From contig CAVPOO010000024.1 of assembly GCA_963707015.1 (NCBI GenBank), forward strand, positions 16,843-80,842: DNA of 64,000 nt, in the 5' to 3' direction. Positions 1 to 9,580 of this stretch are shown here, piece by piece. The position numbers were made by a program, and so were the translations under genes. The stretch's first letter is position 1; every line of letters starts with the position of its first letter. Under the pieces are notes generated by a model. The model was not told the origin of the DNA, searched no databases, and saw only the letters and a program-made list of their open reading frames with translations. Source of the stretch: CAVPOO01 sp963707015. GTDB lineage: Bacteria > Pseudomonadota > Gammaproteobacteria > Thiohalobacterales > Thiohalobacteraceae.

Positions 1-51
1 CCGGTCACCGCCATGTCCCAGGCTTTCGCGAAGCTGACCGAAAAACCCTAA
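1..51 (+). CDS. C-terminal end of a CDS cut by the window edge
   Basis: Frame 1 is open from base 1 to a TAA at 49-51 and encodes 16 residues ending in KLTEKP. The amphipathic end resembles the C-terminus of PqiC/ABC-transport auxiliary lipoproteins, but the piece is too short to assign. Followed by an IS remnant, so this may be the last native gene before a rearranged stretch. Confidence 0.35.
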   Translation, partial: PVTAMSQAFAKLTEKP

Positions 52-177
52 GCGTCACGTGAGGCGTCGTGCCATTGAGCGATGAGTGAGGGCGACTCTG
101 ATTGTACCAGTTCACAAAGCACGTTAGCGGCTGGTGGAGCGCGTCCGTGCGAAGTGGCACCAGAATCAAAAGTTAAT

Positions 178-301
178 TAGGGGACAGACCACAATTATCC
201 CCCGCCCCCGCTGTCCCTAACCGGTCGCCCGGCCTTGCCCTTGGTAACCCGCCGCTTGAGCATGTCACGCAGTAATCGCGAAAAACGTGGTCTGTCCCCT
301 A
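178..301 (-). mobile_element. REP-associated tyrosine transposase (RAYT) remnant with flanking inverted repeats
   Basis: Perfect 15-bp inverted repeats (TAGGGGACAGACCAC at 178-192 and its complement at 287-301) flank about 95 bp. On the minus strand, a frame ending in TAA at 195-197 reads FSRLLRDMLKRRVTKGKAG followed by RP, the basic C-terminal tail typical of Y1/RAYT transposases. The catalytic HUH domain is absent, so this is a 3' stub. The outer repeats match the GGGGACAGACCAC signature often seen beside RAYT genes (family knowledge). Confidence 0.6.
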
Positions 302-353
302 TTCGCTATTCGTGGAAAAGGACCAGAACACCCAATAGAAAGGAGGAACTACC

Positions 354-1547
354 GTGAAGATAGCAGCATTCAATGTTGAGAATCTCTTTGACCGAGCGAA
401 AGCGTTCAACGAAGAAAACGACGGCGAGGCCCAGCGTGTTATTGATGCGGTTGCGGAACTCAACGGTCTATTCGAAAAGGAAGTTTATCGTGACGCGGAC
501 AAGGAACGGATGCTTAGGCTGGTCGATGAACTTGAGCTTAACCGGTTTAATGAAGGGCCACTTGCATTAATCCGCAAGATAAGAGGAGCGATTTTTCAGC
601 GCCCCAGAACCGGTGGTATTGAGGTTATCGCCGCAGGCAGAGCTTCATGGGTCGGGTGGGCAGAATTAAAGACCGCTCATGTCAATGAGACAGCAGTAAT
701 GAACACGGGCCGCGTAATCAGAGATGTAGATGCCGATATTCTGGCTGTGGTGGAAGCTGAAAACCGCGTTGTTCTCCGGCAGTTTTCTGATTTCGTGCTT
801 GACAAAGTAGGGGGTGAAGTGAATGAAGCTATGCGGCCATATAAAGAAATCATGTTGATCGACGGTAATGATGACCGTGGCATTGACGTGGGGCTGATGA
901 CAAAAGAGGGGTATAGAATTGGCATGATGCGAAGCCATGTGCACGATCTGCCTGATGATATTGACGACGAGGACGTCCCCGAAAATCTGCCTGCTGATCA
1001 ACCCGTGTTTAGTCGGGACTGCCCGGAGTACGCTGTCACCACACCTGAGGGAGAAGTGATTTGGGTGTTGCCCAACCACTTCAAGAGTAAATTTGGCGGC
1101 AACGATCAGCGTTCCATCGATAAGCGAAAGGCCCAGGCAATATTGACATGGAAAATATACGGACGTTTACGAACGGACGGTCACGACAAGATCATAGTAC
1201 TGGGTGACTTGAATGATACTCCGGACAGCGAACCGCTCCAGCCGTTGCTGACTAACTCTGACTTGCGAGACGTATCTGAACACAACCTGTTCGATACTGG
1301 CGAGTTTAAAGGGCGAGAAGGTACCGGCGAGCGTGGAATCGGAACGTTCGGGTTGGGGAATGACGGAGACAAGATTGACTATCTGTTGTTGTCGCCGGCG
1401 CTATTTGATCGAATCACCGCGGCAGGATTATTTAGAAAGGGAGCCTGGCCGGGATCAAGGCCACCAAGATGGACCGTATATCCTGAGTTGACAGAGAAAG
1501 TGCACGTGGCGAGTGACCATCACGTAATTTGGGTGGAAATCGAGTAG
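354..1547 (+). CDS. Endonuclease/exonuclease/phosphatase family protein
   Basis: A 397-residue protein of the DNase I-like metal-dependent phosphodiesterase fold. Visible landmarks are NVENLF at 7-12, the AVVEAEN metal-ligand strand at 131-137, PNHFKSK near 240, GDLNDTP at 284-290 and the catalytic SDHH at 387-390. There is no signal peptide, so it is probably cytoplasmic; the substrate (nucleic acid, lipid or phosphoester) cannot be told. The GTG start is set by AGGAGG at 341-346, eight bases upstream. The gene stands alone between two transposon remnants and looks less GC-rich than most neighbours, which suggests acquisition. Confidence 0.8.
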   Translation: MKIAAFNVENLFDRAKAFNEENDGEAQRVIDAVAELNGLFEKEVYRDADKERMLRLVDELELNRFNEGPLALIRKIRGAIFQRPRTGGIEVIAAGRASWVGWAELKTAHVNETAVMNTGRVIRDVDADILAVVEAENRVVLRQFSDFVLDKVGGEVNEAMRPYKEIMLIDGNDDRGIDVGLMTKEGYRIGMMRSHVHDLPDDIDDEDVPENLPADQPVFSRDCPEYAVTTPEGEVIWVLPNHFKSKFGGNDQRSIDKRKAQAILTWKIYGRLRTDGHDKIIVLGDLNDTPDSEPLQPLLTNSDLRDVSEHNLFDTGEFKGREGTGERGIGTFGLGNDGDKIDYLLLSPALFDRITAAGLFRKGAWPGSRPPRWTVYPELTEKVHVASDHHVIWVEIE

Positions 1548-1644
1548 CAACACGGCAGCACGTTTGATGAAATGACTCAAGGCTGACAGAGACCAAGTAC
1601 GCTGAATGTCTCATTTGGGTGTTCGCCGTGGCTGGCCCGAAGGC

Positions 1645-1830
1645 CTACAGCCCGTGGATAGGCCCCAGTATAGCCTCCCGTGTCAATACCAGATCATCTG
1701 GCAAGCATCGTTCGTAACTGCACCTGTCAGCACGACCAATCACGACCACCACAGGATAATTTGGCTGCAAATCAATTGCACAGTACAGCGCAAGCGTACC
1801 GTAGCGGCTAACGTGTTGCGTTCCAACCAA
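1645..1830 (-). pseudogene. IS110-family transposase N-terminal remnant
   Basis: The minus-strand frame encodes about 60 residues containing ALYCAIDL, VVVVIGRADR and ERCLPDDL. This matches the N-terminal DEDD-domain start of IS110 transposases, which usually read YCAIDLHSNN...VVVID...RRLPNDL (family knowledge). The frame stops after PIHGL and nothing of the remaining ~300 residues is visible, so it is a decayed stub. The rest of 1548-2016 contains no convincing gene. Confidence 0.55.
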
Positions 1831-1924
1831 TTGCCTGAACTGTGAGCCCTGGCGCAGATAACCGAAATGTCGACATGTAGCGTTGCTGATTCCATCTCAC
1901 CTGCCAAATAGACCAGAAAAGACG

Positions 1925-1945
1925 GATCAGGAAGTGTTCCTGATC
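1925..1945. repeat. 9-bp-stem palindrome upstream of the di-heme oxidase
   Basis: GATCAGGAA - GTG - TTCCTGATC is a perfect 9-bp inverted repeat about 70 bp before the cytochrome start at 2017. There is no T-tract directly after it, so an operator is as likely as a terminator. Role unknown. Confidence 0.35.
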
Positions 1946-2016
1946 AACCGCTCTTTGGGGCGAGGGGATTTGTTTTTGAGCTTTGACAATAGCTATCAGA
2001 AGGGGGGAATTCGGTA

Positions 2017-3623
2017 ATGAAAATGCCTGTGTATGGATTTCCAGGAATCGTCTGCTTGTCGCTGTTTTTCACAAGTGTCTACGCAGAACTCGTCGATACC
2101 ACCCAGGCCAATGCGGGTGGTGCAGTGAACGCACCAGGCGGTCTAGTCGGCAAATCACTTGAGGACAAATCGGTGTCGGTCATGGCGACGAGACGACTTA
2201 CGATTCGGCCATGTACCTGATCAAGCGCGACCCCGCCCGCTCAATACGTCGTGGGCGACAGTTGTTTCAGCGCAAGTTCACCGCAGACCAGGGTCTGGGA
2301 CCGCGCGTGAATTTCAGTTCCACGGGTGATATTACCCAGAACCGTGCACTCGGCGCCGGTTTTGCGGACAGTTGCGCGCTTTGCCATGGCCGGCCACGCG
2401 GCGCGGCAGGGTTCGGTGGCGACGTGGCCACACGTCCCGACAGTCGCGATGCACCGCATTTATTCGGGCTGGGTCTGATAGAACAGCTTGCCGAAGAGAT
2501 GACGAATGAGTTGCGGGAGATAAGACAAGCGGCGATTGACGACGCGGCGAACAGCCGCCGTCGCAGGGCCACCCGCCGGTTGATTTCGAAAGGCGTAGAC
2601 TTTGGACAGATAACGGTGTCACGCGATGGCACGGTTGATACATCCAGGGTGGACGGTGTCGATGAAGACCTTCGTGTCCGGCCGTTCTTCCATCAGGGCG
2701 GTACAGCCTCTATTCGCGAGTTCATTGTCGGCGCATTCAAGGATGAGATGGGCATGCAGGCGTACGATGAGATTCTGTGTTCGGTCACCGATCCGGTTAA
2801 CCCGGTCAGCGCAACGAGCCCGGCCGGTTTCGTATACGATCCGGCGCTTGATACCTTCGAACGTCCGCCGGTGTGTGATGCCTCGGAGGATGCGGACGGC
2901 GATGGTGTTACCAATGAGATCGACATGGCGGTGGTTGATCATATGGAATTCTACCTGCTGAACTATTTCAAGCCGGCAACCTATCTCAGCACAGCGACGA
3001 CGCAGCGGGGCGAAAGACTCATGCGGACCACTGGCTGTACCGCTTGCCACGTGCCTGACCTGGTCATCGACAGTGACCGTCGGGTCGCGGACGTGGAGAC
3101 GGTATACGATCCCCAAAACGGCATTTTTAACGACCTGTTTGCAACAGCCTCGACACGGTTTGTCGTTTTTGAGGATGGTGATACGTACCCGCAACTGCTT
3201 CCCGAAGGAAATCAGTTCGTGGTGAGGAATATCTATACCGACCTCAAGCGGCATGACCTTGGCCCGGCGTTTCACGAGCGTGAATATGATGAAAGTCTTG
3301 TCACGGAGTTTGTCACCGAGCCACTCTGGGGCGTCGGTTCCACTTCACCGTACGGCCATGACGGACGCAGTATCAACCTGGATCAGGTGATCCGGCGTCA
3401 CGGTGGTGAGGCGGAGCGCGCGCAGCGTGCATACCTAAGGCTCAGGTCGAGTGACCAGTATGCGATACAGGCCTTCCTGCAGACCCTGGTGTTGTTCCCG
3501 CCGGATGATACGGCGTCCAACCTGAATCCAGGCAATCCGGCTACGCTGGATCCACAAACCCCGAGTGAGCACGGGAGTATTCTGTTGCCAGCCTTGTTCC
3601 AGATCGATTTGGGCGCAGAATGA
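2017..3623 (+). pseudogene. Di-heme oxidoreductase (DHOR/DUF1111-like), frameshifted
   Basis: A periplasmic di-heme cytochrome c related to the MauG/CCP-like DHOR family. The ATG at 2017 opens a Sec signal peptide (hydrophobic core GIVCLSLFF, then VYAEL), but that frame ends at 2220. The conserved body continues in another frame: upstream of the ATG at 2211 it reads GHGDETTYDSAMYLIKRDPA, then heme motifs CALCH (body residues 55-59) and CTACH (276-280). The frame change lies within about 2150-2185. Read through, it would be ~535 residues. It is either a recent pseudogene or a sequencing indel; everything downstream is intact. It is related in architecture to the minus-strand gene at 16143. Confidence 0.75.
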
Positions 3624-3642
3624 TAGATAGTTGAACAGGAGG

Positions 3643-3664
3643 GGTGGGGCTCGCGAGCCCCACC
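3643..3664 (+). terminator. Probable terminator after the di-heme oxidase
   Basis: A perfect palindrome GGTGGGGCTCG/CGAGCCCCACC starts 19 bp after the stop at 3623 and is followed by CTCATTCATTC. The T-run is broken, so efficiency is uncertain; it lies between convergent genes and could serve both. Confidence 0.5.
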
Positions 3665-3747
3665 TCATTCATTCAAGTGAGTGCTGTAAAGGCTGAGAGG
3701 GAAAAGTCGTGTTTTGGGGAAAGTCGATCCCGCTTTCCTAGGCTGGT

Positions 3748-5511
3748 CTAGCGATACGACATCAGTTGTTCGTCACCGGCATTATCCGTGTGTGCGATGC
3801 TGAAGCTACAATCGCGCAAGTCGGCGTTCAACGTCGCTGTGCACGCCTGACGTTTCCAGGTTAAGTGCAGGCGGTGCTCATCGGTACCATGGATCGTCAA
3901 CTCGCCGTCGAAAGCAGGTGAGGTATTCCGCAGCCTCATGAGCTCAAGCTGGTCTCGCACAACAATGCGTGTGAGCCCTTGCTCAATATCACTGTTTGCG
4001 AGCGTTGTGCGATTTATTTCCTTATGTCCCCCCGTGCCGCCTTGGTCGGCCGCTGCGTAATCATTCTTGCCGGCAAACACATCCAGATACCACACCTGCG
4101 GGATACCCGGCATAAACATCTGGATTGCCCGGGCAAGACGCAACTTTCGCTCGTCTTCGCCCAGTGCGCTGAAGAACGTCGCATTGACCTGATAATACGC
4201 TATCTTCTTGCCATCCGGGCCATACAGGTTTTTTACTCGTCCACCCCGATCTATTATTCGTTCGCTCACTGCGTCGATCTCTTCATCGCTTAATAGTCCC
4301 GCTCTTGCGACGCCAGCAATATCTTTCCCTTTCAAGTCAAGGACAGGGATGCCATCATGACACCCGAGCATGTTAATCGTTTTGATGTTTTTTTCGATTA
4401 GCTCGCGAATCCAGCGCAAAAGAGGCCCGTTTGTCCCGCGATCCAGCGCATCAATAACCAAGCCGGGGAAGAAAAAGTCATAGATGGGAAATCCTCTGGT
4501 TGCCACTTGCTCATGGAGCCCACAGCCATACTCGGCATGTATTTCAGGCAGCAGAATCAAGTCATACTTATCCGCTATCCGTTTCAGTCTCCCCAGATAC
4601 TCCCAGGTGCCGGGTTCATTGAAGAAATTGCTCTCACCCGGTTCCTTGTGTAAATAAGCGAATGCATCGAGCCTGACGAGCTTCCCACCGTGTTCGGCCA
4701 GCTTGTTTAAGGTCTCATCGTAAAACTCCCATACCTCTTCCGATTGAGCATTCAAATCCATTTGCCCCAGATATTTACGGTTCTGCTCAACAACCGAAAC
4801 AATATCATCCTTGTGATGGGCGAAGTCGCCTAAATCAATTTCGCTGACATCCCGCTTCGCACTCAAGACATCATTCACCATCGCGGCAATGCGCTCCGCG
4901 TGCTCGTAGGTGAGTTCTTCGATCTCTAATGACTGTAGCAGATCGTGGGCGGTGATCTTGTGATAGACAACTTCCTGATAAAATGTATTCCAGTAAGGCC
5001 TCTCGGATCCATCCGGGAAGCGTACTTTCAATATGGGAAGGCCGGGCTTTCTCGTGAAGAGCGTCTTGAGATGTTCTGTATTCGGCAGCACGTGACCCTC
5101 AGGCCCCATCTCTCCGTGCGATCGCCAGAATTCATTCCAATCGATAAAGAAAGTCTTGTATTTTGATTCGTCACCTTTCTTCAACAGATCCTGAAACTGG
5201 GGAGAGCCTGCGGAGAGGTGGTTCAAAACGAGATCAAATTTGAACATGACATTGAGCTCATGGAGTTTCTGCAAATCTTCCCGGGAAACAAGCTCATCAT
5301 TGAGGTTGTAATCTATGATAGAAAAGCCGCGATCCAGATCACTGTTGAATATGGTAGGCAGGATGTAAAACAAAGAAAAAACATCTTTGAATTCCGGCCG
5401 CCTGAGCATACGAGCGATATCCGCCAGGTTTCGGCCAATGCTGTCAGGGTAAGCGTTGAACATCACGCCTTTCGGCAGTCCGTTTTGCATCGGTACGACT
5501 TCGGTATTCAT
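3748..5511 (-). CDS. GH13 alpha-amylase-family enzyme, sucrose phosphorylase-like
   Basis: A 587-residue cytoplasmic glycoside hydrolase family 13 protein. Conserved regions are visible: region I DLVLNH (93-98), region II VRLDAF with nucleophile D282, region III LLPEIHAEYG with acid/base E323, and region IV GCHDGIP with H385-D386. The ordering and the EIHAEYG/HDGIP forms fit the GH13_18 group (sucrose, sucrose-6-phosphate or glucosylglycerate phosphorylases) better than true amylases. It would therefore split a glucoside with phosphate to glucose-1-phosphate; the acceptor side is not readable. A second in-frame ATG lies 7 codons in. The gene stands alone with no sugar transporter or regulator nearby. 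Confidence 0.8.
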   Translation of the reverse strand: MNTEVVPMQNGLPKGVMFNAYPDSIGRNLADIARMLRRPEFKDVFSLFYILPTIFNSDLDRGFSIIDYNLNDELVSREDLQKLHELNVMFKFDLVLNHLSAGSPQFQDLLKKGDESKYKTFFIDWNEFWRSHGEMGPEGHVLPNTEHLKTLFTRKPGLPILKVRFPDGSERPYWNTFYQEVVYHKITAHDLLQSLEIEELTYEHAERIAAMVNDVLSAKRDVSEIDLGDFAHHKDDIVSVVEQNRKYLGQMDLNAQSEEVWEFYDETLNKLAEHGGKLVRLDAFAYLHKEPGESNFFNEPGTWEYLGRLKRIADKYDLILLPEIHAEYGCGLHEQVATRGFPIYDFFFPGLVIDALDRGTNGPLLRWIRELIEKNIKTINMLGCHDGIPVLDLKGKDIAGVARAGLLSDEEIDAVSERIIDRGGRVKNLYGPDGKKIAYYQVNATFFSALGEDERKLRLARAIQMFMPGIPQVWYLDVFAGKNDYAAADQGGTGGHKEINRTTLANSDIEQGLTRIVVRDQLELMRLRNTSPAFDGELTIHGTDEHRLHLTWKRQACTATLNADLRDCSFSIAHTDNAGDEQLMSYR

Positions 5512-6052
5512 GGCGCCCGCTCTCTTACTTGTACGGCCTGTTCGCGGCGACAGACGTGACTAACTGGTCGGCAGCCGGCTGCCAGCCAGCGGCTGAATAT
5601 TCTAGTGGGAAAACAGGTGGATTAAAATATACTCTCGGTTCACCGTTTTCGGATGCGCACGCAGCGTTGCTGGAAGGGCCTTCAGCCAGGGCCGGGATAG
5701 GCGTCGTTACGAAACACGCGGTGTTCTGGCTCCTCAGCACTATCTCAGTCTCTTTAACAAAATATGATCCTCCAATGCCGCCCTGTGAGAAATCCGGGCT
5801 AGAAACACTGTGCCGGTGCCGGTGGGGCAGTGCGGGTACCTGGCCCCTCAGCGGAAGAGACGCGGCGGGCCGTCGAGGAATTACCAGAGTCATGGGAATA
5901 GGCAGCCTGCACTCCGGCACGCCGGGCCAGCGTCTGCTATCCTTTTCCTGTCTGGAACAAAGCGACAAAGGCACATCAGAAAGTCCGGTGGCCTTTTTAC
6001 CCATGCAGGAAAAGTGTCCCGGTTTTCAGGCCTGGGAACAGGAGGGCGCACC
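5512..6052. other. Intergenic region without a supported gene
   Basis: Long open frames exist on both strands here, but they mirror each other, lack domains and have no good ribosome site. The stretch must carry the promoters of the divergent GH13 and Mth938-like genes. No promoter can be called with confidence. Confidence 0.5.
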
Positions 6053-6406
6053 ATGAAGATGAGGCTCGTTACCTTCGGAGAAATCGATATTGAGGGCCAG
6101 CATTATGATCATGACGTTGTTATCGAAAAAGGCGCGGTAAGAAAGCGGAAGAAAAAAGTGTCGAAGGTTTACCGCAGCCAGTTCGGTCACACGCCTTTAT
6201 CGGTAGAGGAAGAGATTCCCTGGCACGGCAAGCAGCTTTTCATCGGCACCGGCGCGTATGGAAGTCTGCCCGTTATGCCCGACGTGTACGAAGAGGCGCA
6301 GAGAAAAGGGGTGCAGGTTATTGCGAAGCCAACCGTGGAGGTGTGCGAATTACTCAGGAAATACCAGCCCAGCGATGTCAACGCGATTCTGCACGTCACC
6401 TGTTGA
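6053..6406 (+). CDS. Mth938-like domain protein (DUF498 family)
   Basis: A 117-residue soluble protein. The motif series FIGTGAYGSLPV, a hydrophobic strand VQVIAKPTVEVCELL and the end DVNAILHVTC are characteristic of the Mth938/AAMDC fold, in which a C-terminal substrate pocket follows a G-x-G turn. Biochemical role is unknown for most members. The ATG at 6053 is preceded by AGGAGG at 6040-6045; a longer frame upstream starts at 5810 but lacks a ribosome site and family similarity. The N-terminal KGAVRKRKKKVSKVY stretch is unusually basic. Confidence 0.8.
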   Translation: MKMRLVTFGEIDIEGQHYDHDVVIEKGAVRKRKKKVSKVYRSQFGHTPLSVEEEIPWHGKQLFIGTGAYGSLPVMPDVYEEAQRKGVQVIAKPTVEVCELLRKYQPSDVNAILHVTC

Positions 6407-6643
6407 GGCGGCGTGGGGTCGCGAAGCATCGGCTAACAGGTTGGTTCTGAAGCGGCAGAGTGCCTCACACAACGTCGGCCGCCGAAGGCTGCGCGTTGCT
6501 TATGGCAAGAAACGGCCCTGACCAGCCAGTCGCCGAATTTCAACGAACGACCGGTTGATAACCAGGGCAGTACGTCCGCCGCTTCGATGGATCATGGATG
6601 CTCACCGCCACCTCCGCCGAACCCGCAGCGGGCGCTGTGAACA

Positions 6644-7885
6644 TCACCAGCGAATCCGAACCTCCTGAATGGCCTGCGGCGTGGCACGCTGGACGTCGAA
6701 CGAGATTGCCCGGTATTTGATCTCCGTGCCCACTGGAGGGACGTCCCGTGCCTTGGCAAGCAGGAAGCCCGCGAGCGTGGCGTACTTGCCCGAGGGCAGG
6801 TCGATTCCCAGCTCTTCGGACAGGGCGCCGAGGTCAACACGGGCACTCACCACATAGTCCTGCTCACCGAGCTTGCGTATCCACTGGGTGGGGGTCTCGT
6901 GGATATCGTACTCATCCTGCATATCCTCCACGACCTCTTCTATGATGTCTTCGATGGTCACGATACCCTCGGCCCCGCCAAACTCATCCACGATCACGGA
7001 CATGGCCTGGCCATCCCGGCGCATATCCAGAAACAGGTCCTGGACGCTTCGCGAGCCGGGTGCGTAGTCGACCGGTTTCACGAAAGAGTCGATCGGCTCG
7101 CTCGGATCGACTCCGAGCAGGTCCAGGGAGTCCAGTACGCCTATCACCTTGTCAACACGCTCGGCATAGACCGGCAGGCGTTTGTGCGCCTTCTCGGCAG
7201 CTATCCGCATCGCCGCTCCGCAGATCGCCCCCTGTTCTACCCCGACCGCGTCGATGAGCGGCGTCATGATCTGGCCAGCCGTGGTCTCTTCGAAATTGAA
7301 CAGACGACGGATCATGGTCTTCTCGAGCGGTTTGATGTCTCCCTCTACAACATTCATCCGCATCATCGTCATGATCTCTTCGCGCAGCGTGAAAGGGTTC
7401 TTCCGCTCCGGCTTGTCGCCCAACGCTCTGGACAACCACCGCGCGAGGAAGCTGAACACGATCAGGATGGGGTAGAAGAGATAAGAGCAGAACTTCAGCA
7501 GGGAAATGACCCTCGGGGTGATCACGTCGGCCCGCTGCTGGAACACGCTCTTCGGCACGATCTCGCCGAACACCCAGATGAGTGGCGCCACGAGCACAAT
7601 AGCCAGCCAGCTGTAATCGGCACCGAACAGCTGGATCATCAGCGCTGTGGCCACGGTGGTATTAGTAACCACCGCTATGTTGGTTCCCACCAGGGTTGTG
7701 GAGAGCAGCCACTCGGGCTTACTGAGCATGGCGAGCGCGAGTTTTGCACCGCGCGAGCCCTTTGCCGAATCCATGCGCAGCTTCATGCGGTCCGCGCTCA
7801 CCACCCCGATCTCGGATCCGGAGAAGAAGCCTTCCGCTATCAGGCAGATGACCATGAGAAGCAAGCTGATGAGGATATCTCCCAT
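6644..7885 (-). CDS. HlyC/CorC-family membrane protein (CNNM + CBS + CorC domains)
   Basis: A 413-residue inner-membrane protein. The N-terminal ~190 residues form a CNNM/DUF21 domain with several hydrophobic helices (ISLLLMVICLIAEGFFSGSE, then the LALAMLSKPEWLLSTTLVGTN signature). Next come paired CBS motifs (GQIMTPLIDAVGV; AMSVIVDEFGGAEGIVTIED) and a C-terminal CorC_HlyC domain. The family takes part in divalent cation (Mg2+/Co2+) efflux or its regulation. It overlaps nothing but starts 3 bp after the stop of the paralogue at 7889, so the two are one operon. Confidence 0.88.
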   Translation of the reverse strand: MGDILISLLLMVICLIAEGFFSGSEIGVVSADRMKLRMDSAKGSRGAKLALAMLSKPEWLLSTTLVGTNIAVVTNTTVATALMIQLFGADYSWLAIVLVAPLIWVFGEIVPKSVFQQRADVITPRVISLLKFCSYLFYPILIVFSFLARWLSRALGDKPERKNPFTLREEIMTMMRMNVVEGDIKPLEKTMIRRLFNFEETTAGQIMTPLIDAVGVEQGAICGAAMRIAAEKAHKRLPVYAERVDKVIGVLDSLDLLGVDPSEPIDSFVKPVDYAPGSRSVQDLFLDMRRDGQAMSVIVDEFGGAEGIVTIEDIIEEVVEDMQDEYDIHETPTQWIRKLGEQDYVVSARVDLGALSEELGIDLPSGKYATLAGFLLAKARDVPPVGTEIKYRAISFDVQRATPQAIQEVRIRW

Positions 7886-7888
7886 GGC

Positions 7889-9280
7889 CTAGTCCCGCGT
7901 CTCGTCGCGATCGCGGGTCTCTTCGCGGGGCGATTGGAGCCCATCCGTGGCCTCATCAGCCGCCCTTGGCGAGCTGCCCTGGGACTCCGGAGTGGAAACC
8001 GGCGTGTCCGGCTGCTCGGCGCCGGATAACTTAACCACCGTAACCTCTCGGATGCGGTTGTGGCGCACCTTGACGACCGTGAACTCCAGCGTCCCGAAAA
8101 CTATCTTGGTGCCCTCCGGCGGCAGCTCGCCGTATTCGTGCAGAAGCAGACCGCCGACGGTCTCCGCCTTGGTTTCGTCCAGGTCGCCGCCGAGTTCCCG
8201 GTTGAACTGCTCGATGGGCATACTGCCCTCCAGTCGGCTGCTGCCGTCGGCGAACGCCTTGAACTCGGGTTCTTGCATCATCTCGTCGGACGCACTCCGG
8301 ATGTCGCCGAAGATACATTCCAGCAGGTCCTCCATGCTGACCAGCCCCGTGACCCCACCGTACTCGTCCACGGTCAGGGCAAGCGACTGCTTGCGCTTGC
8401 GAAAGGCGTGGAACAACTCGACGGCCGGCTTGGACTCCGGCACGAAATAGGGCTCTCGCAGCAGCTTTGGCGTCAGCTTCTCACCCAGTTGGGCAGGGTC
8501 CAGGCCCAACAGATCCCTCGCATAGAGTATGCCCACGATAGTGTCCCTATGCCCGTCGTAGACAGGGATCTTGGTACGACGGGTACGGCGAACCTCGGCG
8601 ATCATATCGGGCAGGGACATCGCCGATGAAAGGAAGAACACGTTGGAGCGGGGCGTCATCACATCCTCGAGGGTCTTGTTCCCGAAGTCGAAGATCTGGT
8701 CGATGTAGCGCGCCTCGCTCTTGTCGAGAACGCCGTCGCCAACCGCCTCGTGGGCCAGAGTGCGCACCATGTCCTCGGTGACGATGCTGGCACGGGATCG
8801 TTCCTTACCCACTATGAGGGTCGTGAGCCGGTCCGCCACCAGACGCACCACCACACGCAGCGGCTTGATGAGGCGTGCAACGAACTCGATGGCTAGGCAC
8901 TGGTGGGTGGCAAAGGCTACGTTGTTCCGTATCGCCAGTGTCTTCGGGGTGATCTCGCCCACGAGGAGCAGGATCGGCACCATGATGAAGAGATTCAGGA
9001 ATTTGTTCTCGGCGCCCAGCAACTCGATCACGACAGCCGCCGAGATGACGGATGCGGCAACGTTGACGAACTCATTACCGATGAGGATGGTGATAATCAG
9101 TCGCCGGGGCTCGCTCAACATGCGCTCGATGAGATCGATGCGCGGATTGTCGTCCCGGCGCATCTGTTCGAGCTGGACCTTATTGAGGGAAAACAGGCTC
9201 GTCTCAGAGCTGGAGAAAAAACCGGAGAAGCCCATCAGGACCAGAAACAGGATCAGTTCCAGCCACAGCATCATATCCAC
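7889..9280 (-). CDS. HlyC/CorC-family membrane protein, paralogue
   Basis: A 463-residue paralogue of the downstream gene with the same order: CNNM/DUF21 membrane domain (GFFSSSETSLFSLNKVQLEQ), CBS pair (VMTPRSNVFFL; LALTVDEYGGVTGLVSMEDL) and CorC_HlyC domain ending in TVVKVRHNRIREVTVVKL. A Ser/Asp/Arg/Glu-rich tail of ~40 residues follows, absent from the neighbour. Tandem CorC pairs are common in gammaproteobacteria and may act as a heteromer (inference). It is the first gene of the pair. Confidence 0.88.
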   Translation of the reverse strand: MDMMLWLELILFLVLMGFSGFFSSSETSLFSLNKVQLEQMRRDDNPRIDLIERMLSEPRRLIITILIGNEFVNVAASVISAAVVIELLGAENKFLNLFIMVPILLLVGEITPKTLAIRNNVAFATHQCLAIEFVARLIKPLRVVVRLVADRLTTLIVGKERSRASIVTEDMVRTLAHEAVGDGVLDKSEARYIDQIFDFGNKTLEDVMTPRSNVFFLSSAMSLPDMIAEVRRTRRTKIPVYDGHRDTIVGILYARDLLGLDPAQLGEKLTPKLLREPYFVPESKPAVELFHAFRKRKQSLALTVDEYGGVTGLVSMEDLLECIFGDIRSASDEMMQEPEFKAFADGSSRLEGSMPIEQFNRELGGDLDETKAETVGGLLLHEYGELPPEGTKIVFGTLEFTVVKVRHNRIREVTVVKLSGAEQPDTPVSTPESQGSSPRAADEATDGLQSPREETRDRDETRD

Positions 9281-9580
9281 GTGCTCAACTCCCCCCTTGC
9301 GATGTCACTTACGGTTGCCTGTGAATTTCCCGACCAATGCCCACGAGATGGCCGGCGCACGCGAGCTCTGCCTCGTCTGACCTGCGGTAATGAGCGTCAG
9401 GTGGTGCCGACATCATACAATCGCGTGCGCCTAGCGAGTATAGCCCACCCGTTTCGGTCGTTGTGGTGAGATTTCTGGTGTGGCATGTTTCAATGCCTGT
9501 GACCGATAACGGCGGCATGGCCTGACCTCACCGGGCCAGTCTGTCACGGCATAACCCATCAGCCAGCGGAGATCCCAGCG
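9281..9580. other. Intergenic region
   Basis: It lies between the CorC pair (minus) and the quinone oxidoreductase remnant (plus). No domain-bearing frame, repeat or terminator was seen. Confidence 0.4.

Noticed and set aside
5525..6056. Overlapping open frames of 159 and 175 residues on both strands.
   Set aside because: They mirror each other, have no domain and no ribosome site; left as intergenic.
6899..8029. A 376-residue plus-strand open frame.
   Set aside because: Antisense to the CorC gene pair, His/Arg-rich, with no recognisable motif.
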